A stretch of DNA of 64,000 nt from Budorcas taxicolor (GCF_023091745.1 NC_068930.1:13724262-13788261); one strand, 5' to 3'; positions 52,684-63,962 are shown, counted from the stretch's first letter. A program made the numbers and translations. Notes: generated from the letters alone by a model not told the origin.

Positions 52684-52921
52684 CTAATAACACAGGCTTC
52701 CCAGCTGGCTTAGTGGTAAAGAATCCTCCTGCCAATGCAGGAGATGTGGGTTCAGTCCCTGGGTTGGGAGGATCCCCTGGAGGAGGAAATGGCAACCCAT
52801 TTCAGTATTCTTGTCTGGGAAATCCCATGGTCAGAGGAGACTTGTAAGTTGCAGTCCATGGGGTCACAGAGAGTCAACATAACTGATCAACTAAGCAAGC
52901 ACAAAAGCAGCTAATAACACA
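52684..52921 (+). mobile_element. Bov-tA SINE with 11-base target duplication
   Basis: SINE body 52695-52910 (GGCTTCCCAGCTGGCTTAG to AAGCAAGCACAAAAGCAG). CTAATAACACA flanks it exactly at 52684-52694 and 52911-52921. Confidence 0.95.
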
Positions 52922-52933
52922 TCATCCAATAGC

Positions 52934-53170
52934 AAATACCTGTAGGAGTGTAGGAGTGTTAGTCAGTCTTGTCCAACTCTTTGCAATCCCATGTACTGTG
53001 GCTCTCCAGGATCCTCTGTCTGTGGAATTCTCTAGGCAAGAATACTGGAGTTGGTAGCCATTCCCTTCTCCAGCGAATCTTCCAAATCCAGGGATCGAAC
53101 CCTGGTCTCCTGTACAGCAAGCAGACTCTTTACCATCTGATCCACCAGGGAAGCCCCCCCAAAATACCTG
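52934..53170 (-). mobile_element. Bov-tA SINE, inverted, with 9-base target duplication
   Basis: SINE body about 52943-53161: GTGTTAGTCAGTCTTGTCC to CCACCAGGGAAGCC. The complement of the B box, GGATCGAACC, lies at 53092-53101. AAATACCTG flanks it (52934-52942 and 53162-53170). Confidence 0.95.
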
Positions 53171-53299
53171 GCATCAGGTTAATTGTAAGTTGTAATAACA
53201 ATAATAAAAACAAAACTCTTTCTTTGCATCAGAGATGCTCAAAGAATAATGCCTTCTGTTCTCATGATACCTGTTATTAGCTGCTTTTTCTTTCCTTAA

Positions 53300-54560
53300 C
53301 TTTGCAGAGGGCAAAAATACTCAGTGTTTTTAAAGATACTGGAAGTGATTGCTACCTCTCAGGGTATCTTTATTTTATTTTCACCTCTGCGAGCCAACTC
53401 TACTGTGACTTTTTATTGCTGCCTTTTTTATCCATTTGGAATTTCATAGGCCAATCGATTCAAATCCATTTTAAATCTCAATGGGCTGGAGCTTGGCATG
53501 TGAGTTGGTTGGCCAGGTGCAAGTTTCTCTTCAAAATATGACAAAAGTCATGGCTGAAATATAGAGCGGCAAAAATGTAGGAGAGTTTTGCCAAGTTGCG
53601 GCTAAACAAGGCTGACTGTTATTAGCAAGGGGCAGAGGGGCAAACGGGGGAGGAGGAATGTGGGCAGTGTGCCATTTGCATAATGGTCAATCTAATATTT
53701 TTTTTTTAAAGAACACGCCACTACCGTCCATTCTTTGAGCTTTTAAAATTTTTCCATTATTAAAAATATAACTCGGAGAACTAGCAATGCATTAAACCAA
53801 TAAAAGAGGTAAGAATGGAAATGTTTTAATGATCTTCAGCCCAGTGTTCAATCCCTTAGAATTTCTATCCCAAAGACACCCCCAAATTCAGTTTCCACCA
53901 CCAAAGCATGAAGCCTGACTATGGCACTCGCAGTTTATGTACCACTGAGCAGATGCTGCAAAATAAGGATGAAACAGTTGCTGGTTCGTCTTAGATAATC
54001 ACGGCAGATTAAGCAGTAGTTTCATTACAGTGTTTTTACTATGCATTATTTTTACTAGGCAGCGTCCTTTGAAATAATGGGAATTGATTTCACAGATCTT
54101 TTGCATATTACTGATGTTCAGTAATGTTGCCGAGTAAAACCTTTTCCATCCTGCCGCTGTGAAAAGGCACTAATTGGGGAAGAAGAAGGTCCCCCCCATG
54201 GAAGGCTCTTTCTTCCGCAGATTTGAAGCTGGGAATCAATTGAGCCAGGGAAGCTATATGTGGGCCTTTGTGGTTTTAGCAGCTGGAGCTTTGTGTCCTG
54301 ATTTAGCTGACCTAAAATTCACACGCTCCCAGATCACAGAGCGTCGGCTGCACTGCCCTTGGTTTCCCCTTCTTGGCCCTCAGCTCCCCCCTCCCACCAC
54401 TGTATTTCTCCTGCTGGATAATAAAAAAAAAATGGAGATGAACTGCTGGTGAACCAGGAGGCCAGAGAATGAATGCAGAGACAAAGATCACCGGTGTCTT
54501 CTGCAGTCAGACACAAATCTTAAAACGCATCCGATTATTTACCTTGACTTTGGGTCCCTG
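53300..54560. promoter_or_regulatory. Repeat-free candidate enhancer cluster
   Basis: About 1.26 kb of single-copy DNA with dense transcription-factor-like words: CCAATCGATT (53452-53461, CUX/HNF6-type), ATTTGCAT octamer (53674-53681), TTTTGCATATTACTG near 54099, and TTTTAATGATC and CCATTATTAAAAAT. The composition and lack of insertions resemble deeply conserved developmental enhancers. This is inference; conservation was not tested. Confidence 0.3.
53674..53681 (+). promoter_or_regulatory. Perfect POU octamer ATTTGCAT
   Basis: ATTTGCAT in GTGTGCC-ATTTGCAT-AATGGTC. It is the canonical Oct/POU site by sequence. An exact 8-mer can occur by chance. Confidence 0.3.
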
Positions 54561-55536
54561 GGTGTGCATTTCATCTCTACCTGGCTGTTTGGCTTATTTC
54601 CCCAAAGAACTTACCTGCAAACATATTCTCTACCAGACATGTGGATAGAAGATAGAACTTCTTTCTCTCCAAAGTCGTCTCTATTACTGGTTGACTTGGC
54701 AATAACAGCTTCATTCCTCCTAGAAATGATTTTTATCGGAAGCCTCTATTTTTTTTTTTTTTTCCCTCCTCTGAAGCCTTTGTCCCTAAGTCATTTCCTC
54801 TTGGTGGGATTGTGAGATCTTGTGTGTTTGGGAAAAGAACAGCGAGAGGAAACAGGCCATCTGGTCTCCACTGCAGTGCCTTATCACAGTTAGCTACAGG
54901 ACTTAGGCAAGACAGTGAACTTTGCTTGTACTTTGCTTCCTTTCTGTATAACTTTCTCTTTCAAGTGATAAAGGCCTCCTTCACCTTCATCGCTCTTACC
55001 TTTGAGGAGTTCCACTATAAAAGTTAAACTCCCGTGTAAAAATTCATTTGCATCACATTATCCACACTGTATTCAGGCCAAGCTGTCCTGAGCTGAACAT
55101 GTTAGGAAGAAGCTGGAAGATTTATTCATTTTATCTGTCAAATTCTGAAAACAGGACATGGCAAGGTTTTTTTCTTCCATTTAGGATGTGAAAATATTTC
55201 GGCTGTGAAAGTATATAACACATGAAAATGTTTTAAATGATAAAGTTGGATGGATTCAGTACCAAGCATTCTAAAATTATTTTAAATGTAATTTGAGGGA
55301 GAGAAATCTGTTTCTGTACACTTCAAGGATAAAATGATCAGCAAAGCCCCAGAAGTATCTGTTGTCCCATAAGATTTTGCAGGGAGTTCAAAGTCGATTA
55401 GTTCTATCCAGGGTTACAACTGCAACAGCTCAATAATAGCTATGGAAATTTCCCAAAATATGCTCCTTAAAATACTAAGTCAGTGAGATGTTAATGGTTA
55501 TTCTAGACACACATGTTCATGCGCACGAATGCACGT

Positions 55537-55540
<4 letters not shown>
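54561..55540. other. Repeat-free single-copy DNA
   Basis: T run at 54749-54763. No repeat or gene recognised. Confidence 0.45.

Positions 55541-55580
<40 letters not shown>
55541..55580. repeat. (CA)n microsatellite
   Basis: CACATACACACAC...ACACATACAC with about 15 uninterrupted CA units, preceded by alternating GCGCACGAATGCACGTGCGC. Confidence 0.92.
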
Positions 55581-57195
55581 AAAGTTTTCATGTTGAAAAA
55601 CAGTTTGGAAGAATTTGAGATGAAATATACTTAAGATAGTTTTTTGATTGCAGTATGTTCAGAGCTTTTTATCTGCAGATGTTCACTATGAATCTCCTTG
55701 AGAAAGATTGCCCTCACAGCATCTTTACAATGTATATGACCATTAACTCTTTGCAGGGAAACACCAGTTAATGCCTTAACCAAACCATGCATCTCACAAC
55801 ACCATTTATGAAACACAGATATAAATTCAGCCTGTTGTAATTAAATAGAAATACAGATTGAATGGGACTCTTAAACACTGCTTTAAATAGATGAAATTCA
55901 AACATCTTGAACAATGTATTTTTTAGGCAAAATCTCTTATTTTCTATTTTATATCATTGTCTTTCTTTGTAAGGAAAGGCTGTCTATAGATAACACCTTA
56001 GTGATGGGCAGTTTTAAGAGGCAAATAAAGATGGTGTATGCACTAACTTTTTGGCAAAGCTCTTATGAGTTATTATAGTATTCATAGCCTGTCATAAGGA
56101 AACACCACTATATCATTTCAACCAAACCACACATAGATCAGTCAAAATTTTAATAATGTCAAAATATTCTCCATTCTCCAAATTCACCATAGGCTTCTCT
56201 GTTGTCCTGCCTTGACTTACTAAGAGGTTTCTTCTAAAACCCCCTTCACCCTTATGGCCACTTTTTCAAATCCTCTTCTTCCTCCAAGGACCATGCAAAA
56301 TGCTAGGACGATTCCTTTTATCTTCTTATAGTTAATCTTTTTCTCTGGTTCTCAGCAGTTTGTACTGCTACTGGTATTGGACATATATTTCCTCTTTTTA
56401 TGCTTAGCTCTTAGTATTATTTTAATTCCCATTCCTTAAGCATTTTTCTAAGCTTATCACAGTGCTAAATTTCTGTAAAGGATCTCATTAATATGTAATC
56501 TATGCAATGGGGAGTACCTATCTGTCTCTCTTACATCACACCACCTCTACCCCTCTCTAATCACTCTTTAATAAAGAAGGGGATTTAATGAAGTTTGCTG
56601 AAATAAATGGACTGTACTAAAATTGATTTCAAATTTTGTGACTAAATATCTGAGCTGATGGTCTGCAGTCTTTCCAAGTTTCTTCTGCCTTGGCCAATGT
56701 CCTGAAGATATCCTGCATAAATGCTTTGCTGTGCTCACTGAAGTTTTTGCTACTGTTGTTCTAGACACTCTTTTAGCCCTGAGAAACCAGGAGATACTGA
56801 TAAAGGATATTCCTCTCCAGCACGGCACATTTCTGTTGAGGACCAAAGATTTGTTCCTAGGGTTCCAGGAACCATTTTTGGAAAAGCGGCATTCTCTGTT
56901 TGATACCAAAATTGCAGAGAGGCAATCTCTTGGATTATATGAACGGAGTTAAAATTACCCCTCTACTTCAGCTCACTTGTATTGAGCACCTATAATGAAT
57001 CAAGACTTCTGTGAGACGTCATGGGTACAAAATTAATTGAGACATCTCAGTGGAGTCTAACGGTGAAGACCTGTAGATAAAGACATTATTTCAACAAAAT
57101 GTAATAAATTCTAAAGCTGCAGTATGTACCAGATGCTACCTAAGTTCAAAAAGAGGCATTTGCCCAAAGATGAAGGTTTAAAAACCCAAAGTAAT
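55581..57195. other. Mostly single-copy DNA with faint old-repeat traces
   Basis: Near 56970-57100, CTTGTATTGAGCACCTATAATG resembles the 'attgagcacctactatgtgcc' ancient repeat. Short opposing frames at 56568-56952 have no family. Otherwise nothing recognised. Confidence 0.4.
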
Positions 57196-57430
57196 CCCTG
57201 TTTCTGGGCTTCCCAGGTGATAAAGAATCACCTGGCAATGCAGGACATGTGGGCTCAATCCCTGGGTCCAGAAGATCCTCTGGAGAAGGAAATGGCAACC
57301 CACTCCAGTATTCTTGCCCAGGAAATCCCATGGACAGAGAAGTCTGGTGGGCTATAGTCCATGGAGTCGCAAAAGAGTTGGATACCACTGAGCAACTCAA
57401 CGACAAACAAAAACAAAAATCCAGGTTTCT
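57196..57430 (+). mobile_element. Bov-tA SINE
   Basis: Body about 57206-57420: GGGCTTCCCAGGTGATAAAG to GAGCAACTCAACGACAAAC. CC(C/A)(T/G)GTTTCT flanks (57196-57205 and 57421-57430) may be a 10-base target duplication with two mismatches. Confidence 0.92.
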
Positions 57431-58620
57431 ACCACCCTTTGACTTCTTGGTTATGTTTATACCTATAATAAATTTAGGAGAATTAAGTTTTTGGCTTCTC
57501 ACATCTCTCCTCGGAAAACTTTGACACCGATAAAACTCAATAATATAGCCCAGTCCTGGAAGTGTGTCTTTAGTAGTTTCTCCAATTGAAGTGGGCAGGG
57601 AGCTAATTTTCTTTCAGCTGGAATCAATTTTTTCTACTCATGTCCATTCACTAGAATTAATCGTTTCGGAAGAAGCTCAATTTTGCTGGAAAATCCAGAA
57701 AAGATTTTAGTTACAGCTCCACATAATAAAGCAATTGTATAATTAATAATACATTTGTCACTCCTTTAGAGAGTGGAAAAAAAAGGAACACATGTATGGC
57801 TTTACTGTAAATCCTGACAGTGGAGATTTTTTTTCCAGGGAATTATACTATTATACCATAAAAATGTCAAGGCGCAAGTTTACTGTTCTTACTAATATTC
57901 TAAAATATTCTCCTTGGCTGACATCTCTGTCAATTAAAATTAAACAAAATTGCATTCTGCCATCCACACTTCAAGGAGGAAGCTTTCAGTTTTACGGCTG
58001 TTCTTTGAATTGATTTTTAAGATGGCATCTGTAAAACCTGGCTGAAACAAGATGAGGTGGGATGAATCTAAGGACCAGTCAATGTAAAAAATATTTTTTA
58101 AGATCGTGAATTGACAGCCAGAATAGACTGCACATGTCTCCAGGTTTCTCAACTATTAAAATACATCCAGCAATTCTTTTGAATGGAATGTTTGTCCTGA
58201 TATAATTCAGTGCCAACATGCTTCTGGCTTGTTTTGGGTTTCCAATATTTTTACAGAGAGTAACATAAACAAGGAAGCTGGTGAATATTGCTTCCAGTTA
58301 CTCAATTTGCACAGATTTGGGAAGAGTCCTCCTCCTGGTGTTTCCCACAGAGCAGCACTGTGAACGTGCTTTCTCACGGGACTGTGGTTCTCTGGGAGGA
58401 CAGGCAAGAGCCATGTGGACAGTGGATGCTTTTGGCAGGATGAGGCTGCCAATAAAATCTTCAGGGAGATCACCCTCTGTGATAGGAAGAGGAGCAAAGT
58501 AAAATCTCCGTTCCAATTCCCCTAAAAGAAATTGAAGAAGCCATCTTTGGGCTCAGCCCTCCGATTGCCAAACTTTAATGTAAAATGTTTAATGAGTGCA
58601 TTTAAGGCAAGTATTATTTA
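57431..58620. promoter_or_regulatory. Repeat-free candidate conserved region with homeodomain-type sites
   Basis: About 1.2 kb of single-copy DNA containing ATAATTAATAAT (57739-57750), GTCAATTAAAATTAA (57929-57943), AGAATTAATCG near 57654 and GAATTGACAGCC near 58109 (TGACAG). These TAAT-core and MEIS-type words cluster as in developmental enhancers. No coding frame of known family. Inference only. Confidence 0.28.
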
Positions 58621-59115
58621 ATGATCCAGAGTTTCTTAGGGCCAAAGTACCCCCTTCATTCTTGGTTAAGCACCTTTTGGAAGCTCAGTGTGCCTTTTCA
58701 GGTCACCTGGTTACCACTTAAGGGAAAGCGATAATATCCTACGCAGTTTAAAAGGGTTTGTGCCCTTTACAGTAGGTTCAAAATGGTATTCTGGCTTGGC
58801 TGCTGTCTTGAGTAATTTGTGGAGTTGGGGAGGGTAGAAGGGTGGCTAGGAAGATGGGTATTCTTCATGGGCAGATGCTTTGTCTAGACACAGAGGAAAT
58901 GGTACTCAGGAAAAAGCAATAAGGGTTGGGGGAAACTTTCTTCCTTGCTTTAAATTGAAGAGACAGAACTGTTTAGGAGCAGTATTTGGGTGTATTTGGG
59001 TCTTGTAAAAAAGGACGGCATCTTTCTCAGTGGTCATGTGTAAGCTTCCATGAATTCTAATTCTAAGGGAGCAGTGTCATCATGTTCAACTTTTCTGTTT
59101 TTTTTTTTTTCCTGA
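58621..59115. other. Single-copy DNA
   Basis: No repeat or gene recognised. Confidence 0.4.
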
Positions 59116-59178
59116 TGAATTTCCCATTCCTGGCATATAGCAGCACCTAGTATAGGCTTCTTAAATATTTTTGAATAA
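59116..59178 (-). mobile_element. Short LINE2-like 3' end
   Basis: CCCATTCCTGGCATATAGCAG, then CTTCTTAAATATTTTTGAATAAA resembles the inverted L2 terminus 'cctggcacatagtaggtgctcaataaatatttgttgaatga'. Confidence 0.45.
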
Positions 59179-59640
59179 AAGGTCCATCTAGTCAAAGCTA
59201 TGGTTTTCCAGTAGTCATGTATGGATGTGAGAGTTGGACTATAAAGAAAGCTGAACACTGAAAAACTATTGCTTTTGAACTGTAGTGTTGGAGAAGACTC
59301 TTGAGAGTCCCTTGGACTGCAAGGAGATCCAACTAGTCCATCCTAAAGGAAATCAGTCCTAAATATTCATTGGAAGGACTGATGCTGAAGCTGAAACGCC
59401 AATACTTTGTCCACCTGATGAGAAGAACTGACTCATTGGAAAAGACCTTGAAGCTAGGAAAGATTGAAGGCAGGAGGGGAAGGGGACAACAGAGGATGAG
59501 ATGGTTGGATGGCATCACAGATGCAATGCACTGAGTTTGAGTAGGCTCTGGGAGTTGGTGGTGGACAGTGAAGCCTGGCATGCTGCAGTCTATGGGGTTG
59601 CAAAGAGTCAGACATGATTGAGTGACTGAGCTAAACTGAC
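59179..59640 (+). mobile_element. BovB LINE 3' portion
   Basis: AAGGTCCATCTAGTCAAAGC to GAGTGACTGAGCTAAACTGAC. It encodes a broken piece of the BovB C-terminus (GCESWTIKKAEH-type words). Confidence 0.93.
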
Positions 59641-59702
59641 TATTTATTTTATAAGTGAATGAATGATTAGTTTGGACTCTGTTGCTCCAGTTCCTTAAAT
59701 AT

Positions 59703-59931
59703 CTCTGTCACACAGGGTGCTCAGGGCAGGTACACTGAGACGATCCTGAGGGATGGGATGGGGAGGGAGGTGGGAGGGGGTTCAGGATGGGGGACACATG
59801 TACATTTATGGCTGATTCATGTCAATGTATGGCAAAAACCACTACAGTATTGTAAAGTAATTAGCTTCCAGTTAAAATAAATAAATTAATTTATATATTA
59901 AAAACAACAACAACAACAAAACTCTGTCACA
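59703..59931 (+). mobile_element. Short ruminant L1 3' end with 10-base target duplication
   Basis: L1 body about 59713-59921: GGGTGCTCAGGGCAGGTACAC, G-rich tract 59750-59793, GATTCATGTCAATGTATGGC and TTCCAGTTAAAATAAATAAA, ending in (AAC)n. CTCTGTCACA flanks it exactly (59703-59712 and 59922-59931). Confidence 0.93.
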
Positions 59932-60142
59932 GAAGTAGAGTAACTGAAAATTAGAGAATTATGTGGGGGGAAACTACCATATTGGGTCTCCCGGAGACTC
60001 CTGGAGACCATGCTGGAAGAAAAATCAGGAGAAAGACAGAGGCTGCTTTCAGCCCTCTGGGTTTCATTTTCTTGCTTCTCTCTTTCAGTCTTGAACACTC
60101 TTGCGTCCTCTCTCTTTATTCTCTAATTCTGTTCTTGGTGGA

Positions 60143-60351
60143 TGAAAGTATTAATCTCTCAGTTGTGTTTGGCTCTTTGTGACCCCATGGACTATAGCCC
60201 ACCAGGCTCCTCTGTCCATGGAACTTTCCAGAGGAGAATAGTGCAGTGGGTTGCATTCTCTTCTCCTGAGGATTTTCCCAATCCAGGGATCAAACCAGGT
60301 CTCCTGCATTGCAGGTGGATTCTTTACCATCTGAGGCACCAGGGAAGTGCC
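60143..60351 (-). mobile_element. Bov-tA SINE
   Basis: TGAAAGTATTAATCTCTCAG to CACCAGGGAAGTGCC. It is moderately diverged (GTGTTTGGCTCTTTGTGACC). Confidence 0.92.
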
Positions 60352-60449
60352 TTGTTGGGTTAGAGTGTATCTTTAAAGGCCATCTACTACATGCTACATG
60401 TCCAAATTCAGTAGAAAGACGGAGCTCAGGAGAGGGATGGGGATAAAAG

Positions 60450-61039
60450 GTGCCATAGACTATCCACCTCCAAAAGTCATATGTTGAATGTTAATCCCCA
60501 TTGTCATGGCATTTGGATGTGGCATCTCTGGGAGGTGATTAGATCTAGATGGTGAGGATAGAACTCTCATGAATGAGATTAGTGCCTTTATTAAAGAGAT
60601 CTCATTGAGCTTCCTTGCTCCTTCTGCCATGTGAGGATACAATGAGAATATGACCATCCCCAAACCAGGAAGCCAGGTCCTTACCAGACACCGAATCTGC
60701 TGGCCCCTTAATCCCAAACTTCTCAGCTTCCAAAATTGTGAGAAATTAATACTTGTTGTTTAAGCCAATGCAGGGCTTCTCTGGTGGCTCAGAGGTAAAG
60801 AACCTGCCTGTCAATTCAAGAGATGCAGGTTCCATCCCTGGGTTGGGAAGATCTCCCAGAGAAGGAAATGGTAATCCACTCCAGTATTTTTGCCTGGCAA
60901 ATCCCATGGACAGAGGAGTTTGGCAGTATACAGTCTATGGGGTCACCAAAGAGTCAGATACAACTTTAGCAACTAAATGACAACAATAAGCCACCCTGAC
61001 TGTAGCATTTCGGTTACAGCAGCTTGAACCGACCAAGTG
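60450..61039 (+). mobile_element. MLT1-like LTR (ERVL-MaLR), split by a SINE
   Basis: ACTATCCACCTCCAAAAGTC, ATATGTTGAATGTTAATCCCC, GGGAGGTGATTAGATCTAG, CCATGTGAGGATACAATGAG and AAAATTGTGAGAAATTAATAC, then GTTGTTTAAGCCA, the SINE, and CCACCCTGACTGTAGCATTTC. This follows an MLT1-type LTR end to end. It is a non-coding solo LTR; no internal retroviral sequence is present. Confidence 0.8.
60761..60993 (+). mobile_element. Bov-tA SINE inserted in the LTR, 7-base target duplication
   Basis: SINE body 60768-60986 (ATGCAGGGCTTCTCTGGTGG to AACTAAATGACAACAA). TAAGCCA flanks it on both sides (60761-60767 and 60987-60993), and removing one copy restores the LTR sequence. Confidence 0.93.
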
Positions 61040-61339
61040 TTCAGACATGGGCAGGGCAGGCAGTAAGGTCTACTTGAACCAAGTGACTAAAGACCTCTCT
61101 GAAGTATTTGAGGACCCACAGTGGAGGTAAAAAGACTGTCTTATAAAATCTGACATCTGTTCTTAGCCATATTGTAGAGTTGACCTGAAAGTTTGATTTA
61201 TAGCATCTTCATCTGCCCGAGCCTCAATCTGGAAATAATAACAGGCGCATTTTTAACATAAAGGCATGCTACACAAATACCTGGAATATCTGACATGGTA
61301 ACACAAGGGCTATTTTAGTTGATTATTGACTCATTCCAC

Positions 61340-62110
61340 TTTAAAAAAATTGATGAATATTTATTAGGCTCCTACTATATGCAGAGGCACATTTCTAAGC
61401 ATCCAGATACAGACATGTGGAATGACTAAACCCTTTCTTGTAGAAGTGATATTCCAGTGGGGATTATGGAGAATAAGCAAGATAAATAAATAAAATCAGT
61501 TGATATCTATGTATGTACACACAAGAGTATGTAAGTGTGTAAAGCATATGTATGTGTGTAAAATGTCCTATATGGTAAAAATATTGGAAGAAAAAACGAA
61601 AACAGAGAAAGGGATAAAAAATGTAGGAGAATAGGGGTGGGAGAGACTGGGGAGGTAGAAATAGTTTCAAAGGGTGTCAGGGGAAGATGCCCTAAAATGG
61701 TGCCAACTGAATAAAGACTTGGGGAAGATGAGGAACAAATCCTGCAGATTCCTGGGAGATTCCTTTCAAGCAGAGGGGACAAAGAACAGGAGCATCACTG
61801 ACATCTTGGAGGAACAACATGAAGGAAAATGTGCCTGAACATGAATTAGCAAATAGAAAAGGAAAGAAAGATGAGACCAGATGGATTAATGTTTTGTGAG
61901 TCATTGGAAGGTCTTTGGGTCTCACCTGGAGTGAGATGAGAAACCTCTGAAGTATTCTGAGCAGAAGAGCTTAACAATTTTTTTTTTTTTCAGAAGGCTT
62001 TGTGTTGCTGTCTTGAGAAGAGACTGAAGATGGGCCAGAGTGAAACTAGGGAGACCAGTGAGTAGGCTCTTCTACTAATCTAGGCAAAGATTTATAATTC
62101 GGGAAGAAAT
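61340..62110 (+). mobile_element. Ancient dispersed mammalian repeat, family not assigned
   Basis: ATATTTATTAGGCTCCTACTA, CAAGCAGAGGGGACAAAGAAC, AGTCATTGGAAGGTCTTTGG, GAGAAACCTCTGAAGTATTC and AGAAGAGACTGAAGATGGGCC follow in order a repeat often met in mammalian DNA ('tattgagcgcctactatgtgcc...gcagagggaacagc...ggaagccattgg'). It is internally interrupted by AT-rich DNA near 61480-61600. Confidence 0.5.
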
Positions 62111-62309
62111 ATGCTTTGTATTTTCATAAGGGATAATGATGTTGATTGGAGAGGTCAGGAAATTGAAGCAGATCCAGGACTAGAACACTAAACTCTGCTC
62201 TCTTCTTTGGGCAATTTTATCAAGATCCAATACTTCAGATATCATCTTTACATTAATAACTTTTCAATTAAATCCACAGGCTGTCTTTTCTCTGAGTTCA
62301 ATCTGTATA

Positions 62310-62805
62310 TTCTATTGAGGTGTCTCAGTGATTAATTTTTATCAACTTGATATATTTCAGTGGTTGCCCAGGTAGTTGGTCAAACATTCTGAGTATTTCT
62401 GTGAGGGCGATTTGGATGAGATTAACATTTTAAAATTTATTTATAGACTGAATAAAGCAGATTGCCCTCCTTAATATGAGTGGGCCTCACTTCATCAGTT
62501 GAAGATCTGAATTAAAAAATTGACTCTCCCTTGGGCAAGAGGGAATTCCTCCTGTCTTTATACCTTTGAACTGACATATCAGGGTTTTTTCCTTCCTTTT
62601 GACTTAAACTACAGCATTAGGTCTTCCTGGTCCTCAAGTCTACTGGCCTTGGGTCTAAAACATACTATTGGTTCTCCTGGGTCCCCAGTTTATCCACTCA
62701 CCATGAAGATCTTTGAGTATTGAGATTTGAGCTTTGTAATTGCATGATCAGTTCCTTATAATAACCTATATATGCATATATTCTGTTTCTCTGGAAAACT
62801 CGAAT
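62310..62805 (+). mobile_element. Ancient LTR- or DNA-type repeat, family not assigned
   Basis: TAGTTGGTCAAACATTCTGAG, GATTTGGATGAGATTAACATT, AAGCAGATTGCCCTCCTTAA, GTGGGCCTCACTTCATCAG, CAAGAGGGAATTCCTCCTGTC, GGTTCTCCTGGGTCCCCAG, TCAGTTCCTTATAATAACC and TCTGTTTCTCTGGAAAACTC form a well-known mammalian repeat in the right order. I cannot recall its family name. Confidence 0.65.
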
Positions 62806-63039
62806 ATAAATTGCATCCTGAGTGTTTGCAAGCCTTTATCATGTATATGTCTAATAGTAAACTTATATTCTTCACTCCTCACTACTCCATCCATCATTTC
62901 AGCCCTCTGCCAGTTCCCAAAAAATGGATTCACCATCAATTTGGTTACATAAATCATAAAGGAGTTATCCTTGCCTTTTCCCTCTCCCTCATCTGCTAAG
63001 CCCATCTAAACCATCTTCATATTCAGTTGCTTGATAACC

Positions 63040-63300
63040 TTAGTAGATCTCTTAAATATGGATACTTACATAAATTTCCATTGTCTCACTGTAATCTCAA
63101 CTACCACCATATTTGCTGGACTACTCTGTTTTATCTACAGTCACTTTAGGCTTCTCCACTGTGTACTGATCTGTGAGATTTAGTCTTTCAAAACACACAT
63201 TTGATTATTCTACTTTGTTTGAAAAATTTCGGGTCTTCTTATTGCTCTGAGAATAAGGAATATAATCCCTCACTCAGCTTCCAAGACTCATAGCCCCCTT
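63040..63300. mobile_element. Possible old dispersed repeat
   Basis: ATTTGCTGGACTACTCTGTTT, TCTTTCAAAACACACATTTG and CTGAGAATAAGGAATATAATCC resemble a common old repeat ('ctggactactgcaatagcc...cagaataaaatccaaactcc'). Weak. Confidence 0.4.
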
Positions 63301-63790
63301 TGCTTGTGACAAGTATATGCTTGTTGTCTCAGACTAATTCTTCTTAGGACCTCCTTTCAATCTCAAATGTGTCTAGGTTTGGACAATAAATTAAGTGGTT
63401 ACTTTTCCATGACCAAGATTAAAGTGAACCAGTTTATATTCTCAACTGATGAGCACCCAAATCATTCTCAGCTACTTAAAGAAATATTTTCTGAACAAGC
63501 AGAGCCATCTTGATTGAGACAAAATACGGGTGCTAGAAGCTCAGGAGCTATGTTTTCAAAAAAGTTCCCCAGAGAGGAAAGGAGAGGCCATGGGGCCCTT
63601 GACCCAATGAGTAGGTGAAAAAGGAGGTTGGTGACAGAAAGCCATTAATTCATGCACTGTGAGTTTGAATGATGTGTTTTCTTTACACCTTCAAGTAGTT
63701 AAGATCAACTGGAAGTCTAAAGCCCAGTTCAGCCTTCCTGGAACAGTTGTAAACCATGGAAGTTATCCCAAGCCTCAGGATTTCTTTCAG
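63301..63790. other. Single-copy DNA
   Basis: Nothing recognised. Confidence 0.4.
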
Positions 63791-63962
63791 AAATTCAACC
63801 CAGAGGGATAGGGTGAGGAGAGATATGGGAGGAGGTTTCAGGATTGGTTGGGGGGAGCACATGTATACCTGTGGCCAATTTATGTTGATGTATGGCAAAA
63901 CCATAACAATATTGTAAAGTAATTATCTTCCAATTAAAATAAATTAATTAAAAAAAATTCAA
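63791..63962 (+). mobile_element. Short ruminant L1 3' end with 8-base target duplication
   Basis: L1 body about 63799-63954: CCCAGAGGGATAGGGTGAGG, CACATGTATACCTGTGGCC, TATGTTGATGTATGGCAAAAC and TTCCAATTAAAATAAATTAA. AAATTCAA flanks it (63791-63798 and 63955-63962), although the second copy overlaps the A-rich tail. Confidence 0.88.

Noticed and set aside
56568..56952. Overlapping frames of 113 (-) and 73 (+) codons in single-copy DNA
   Set aside because: Neither has a recognisable domain, both strands are open over the same bases, and no splice or start context supports either.
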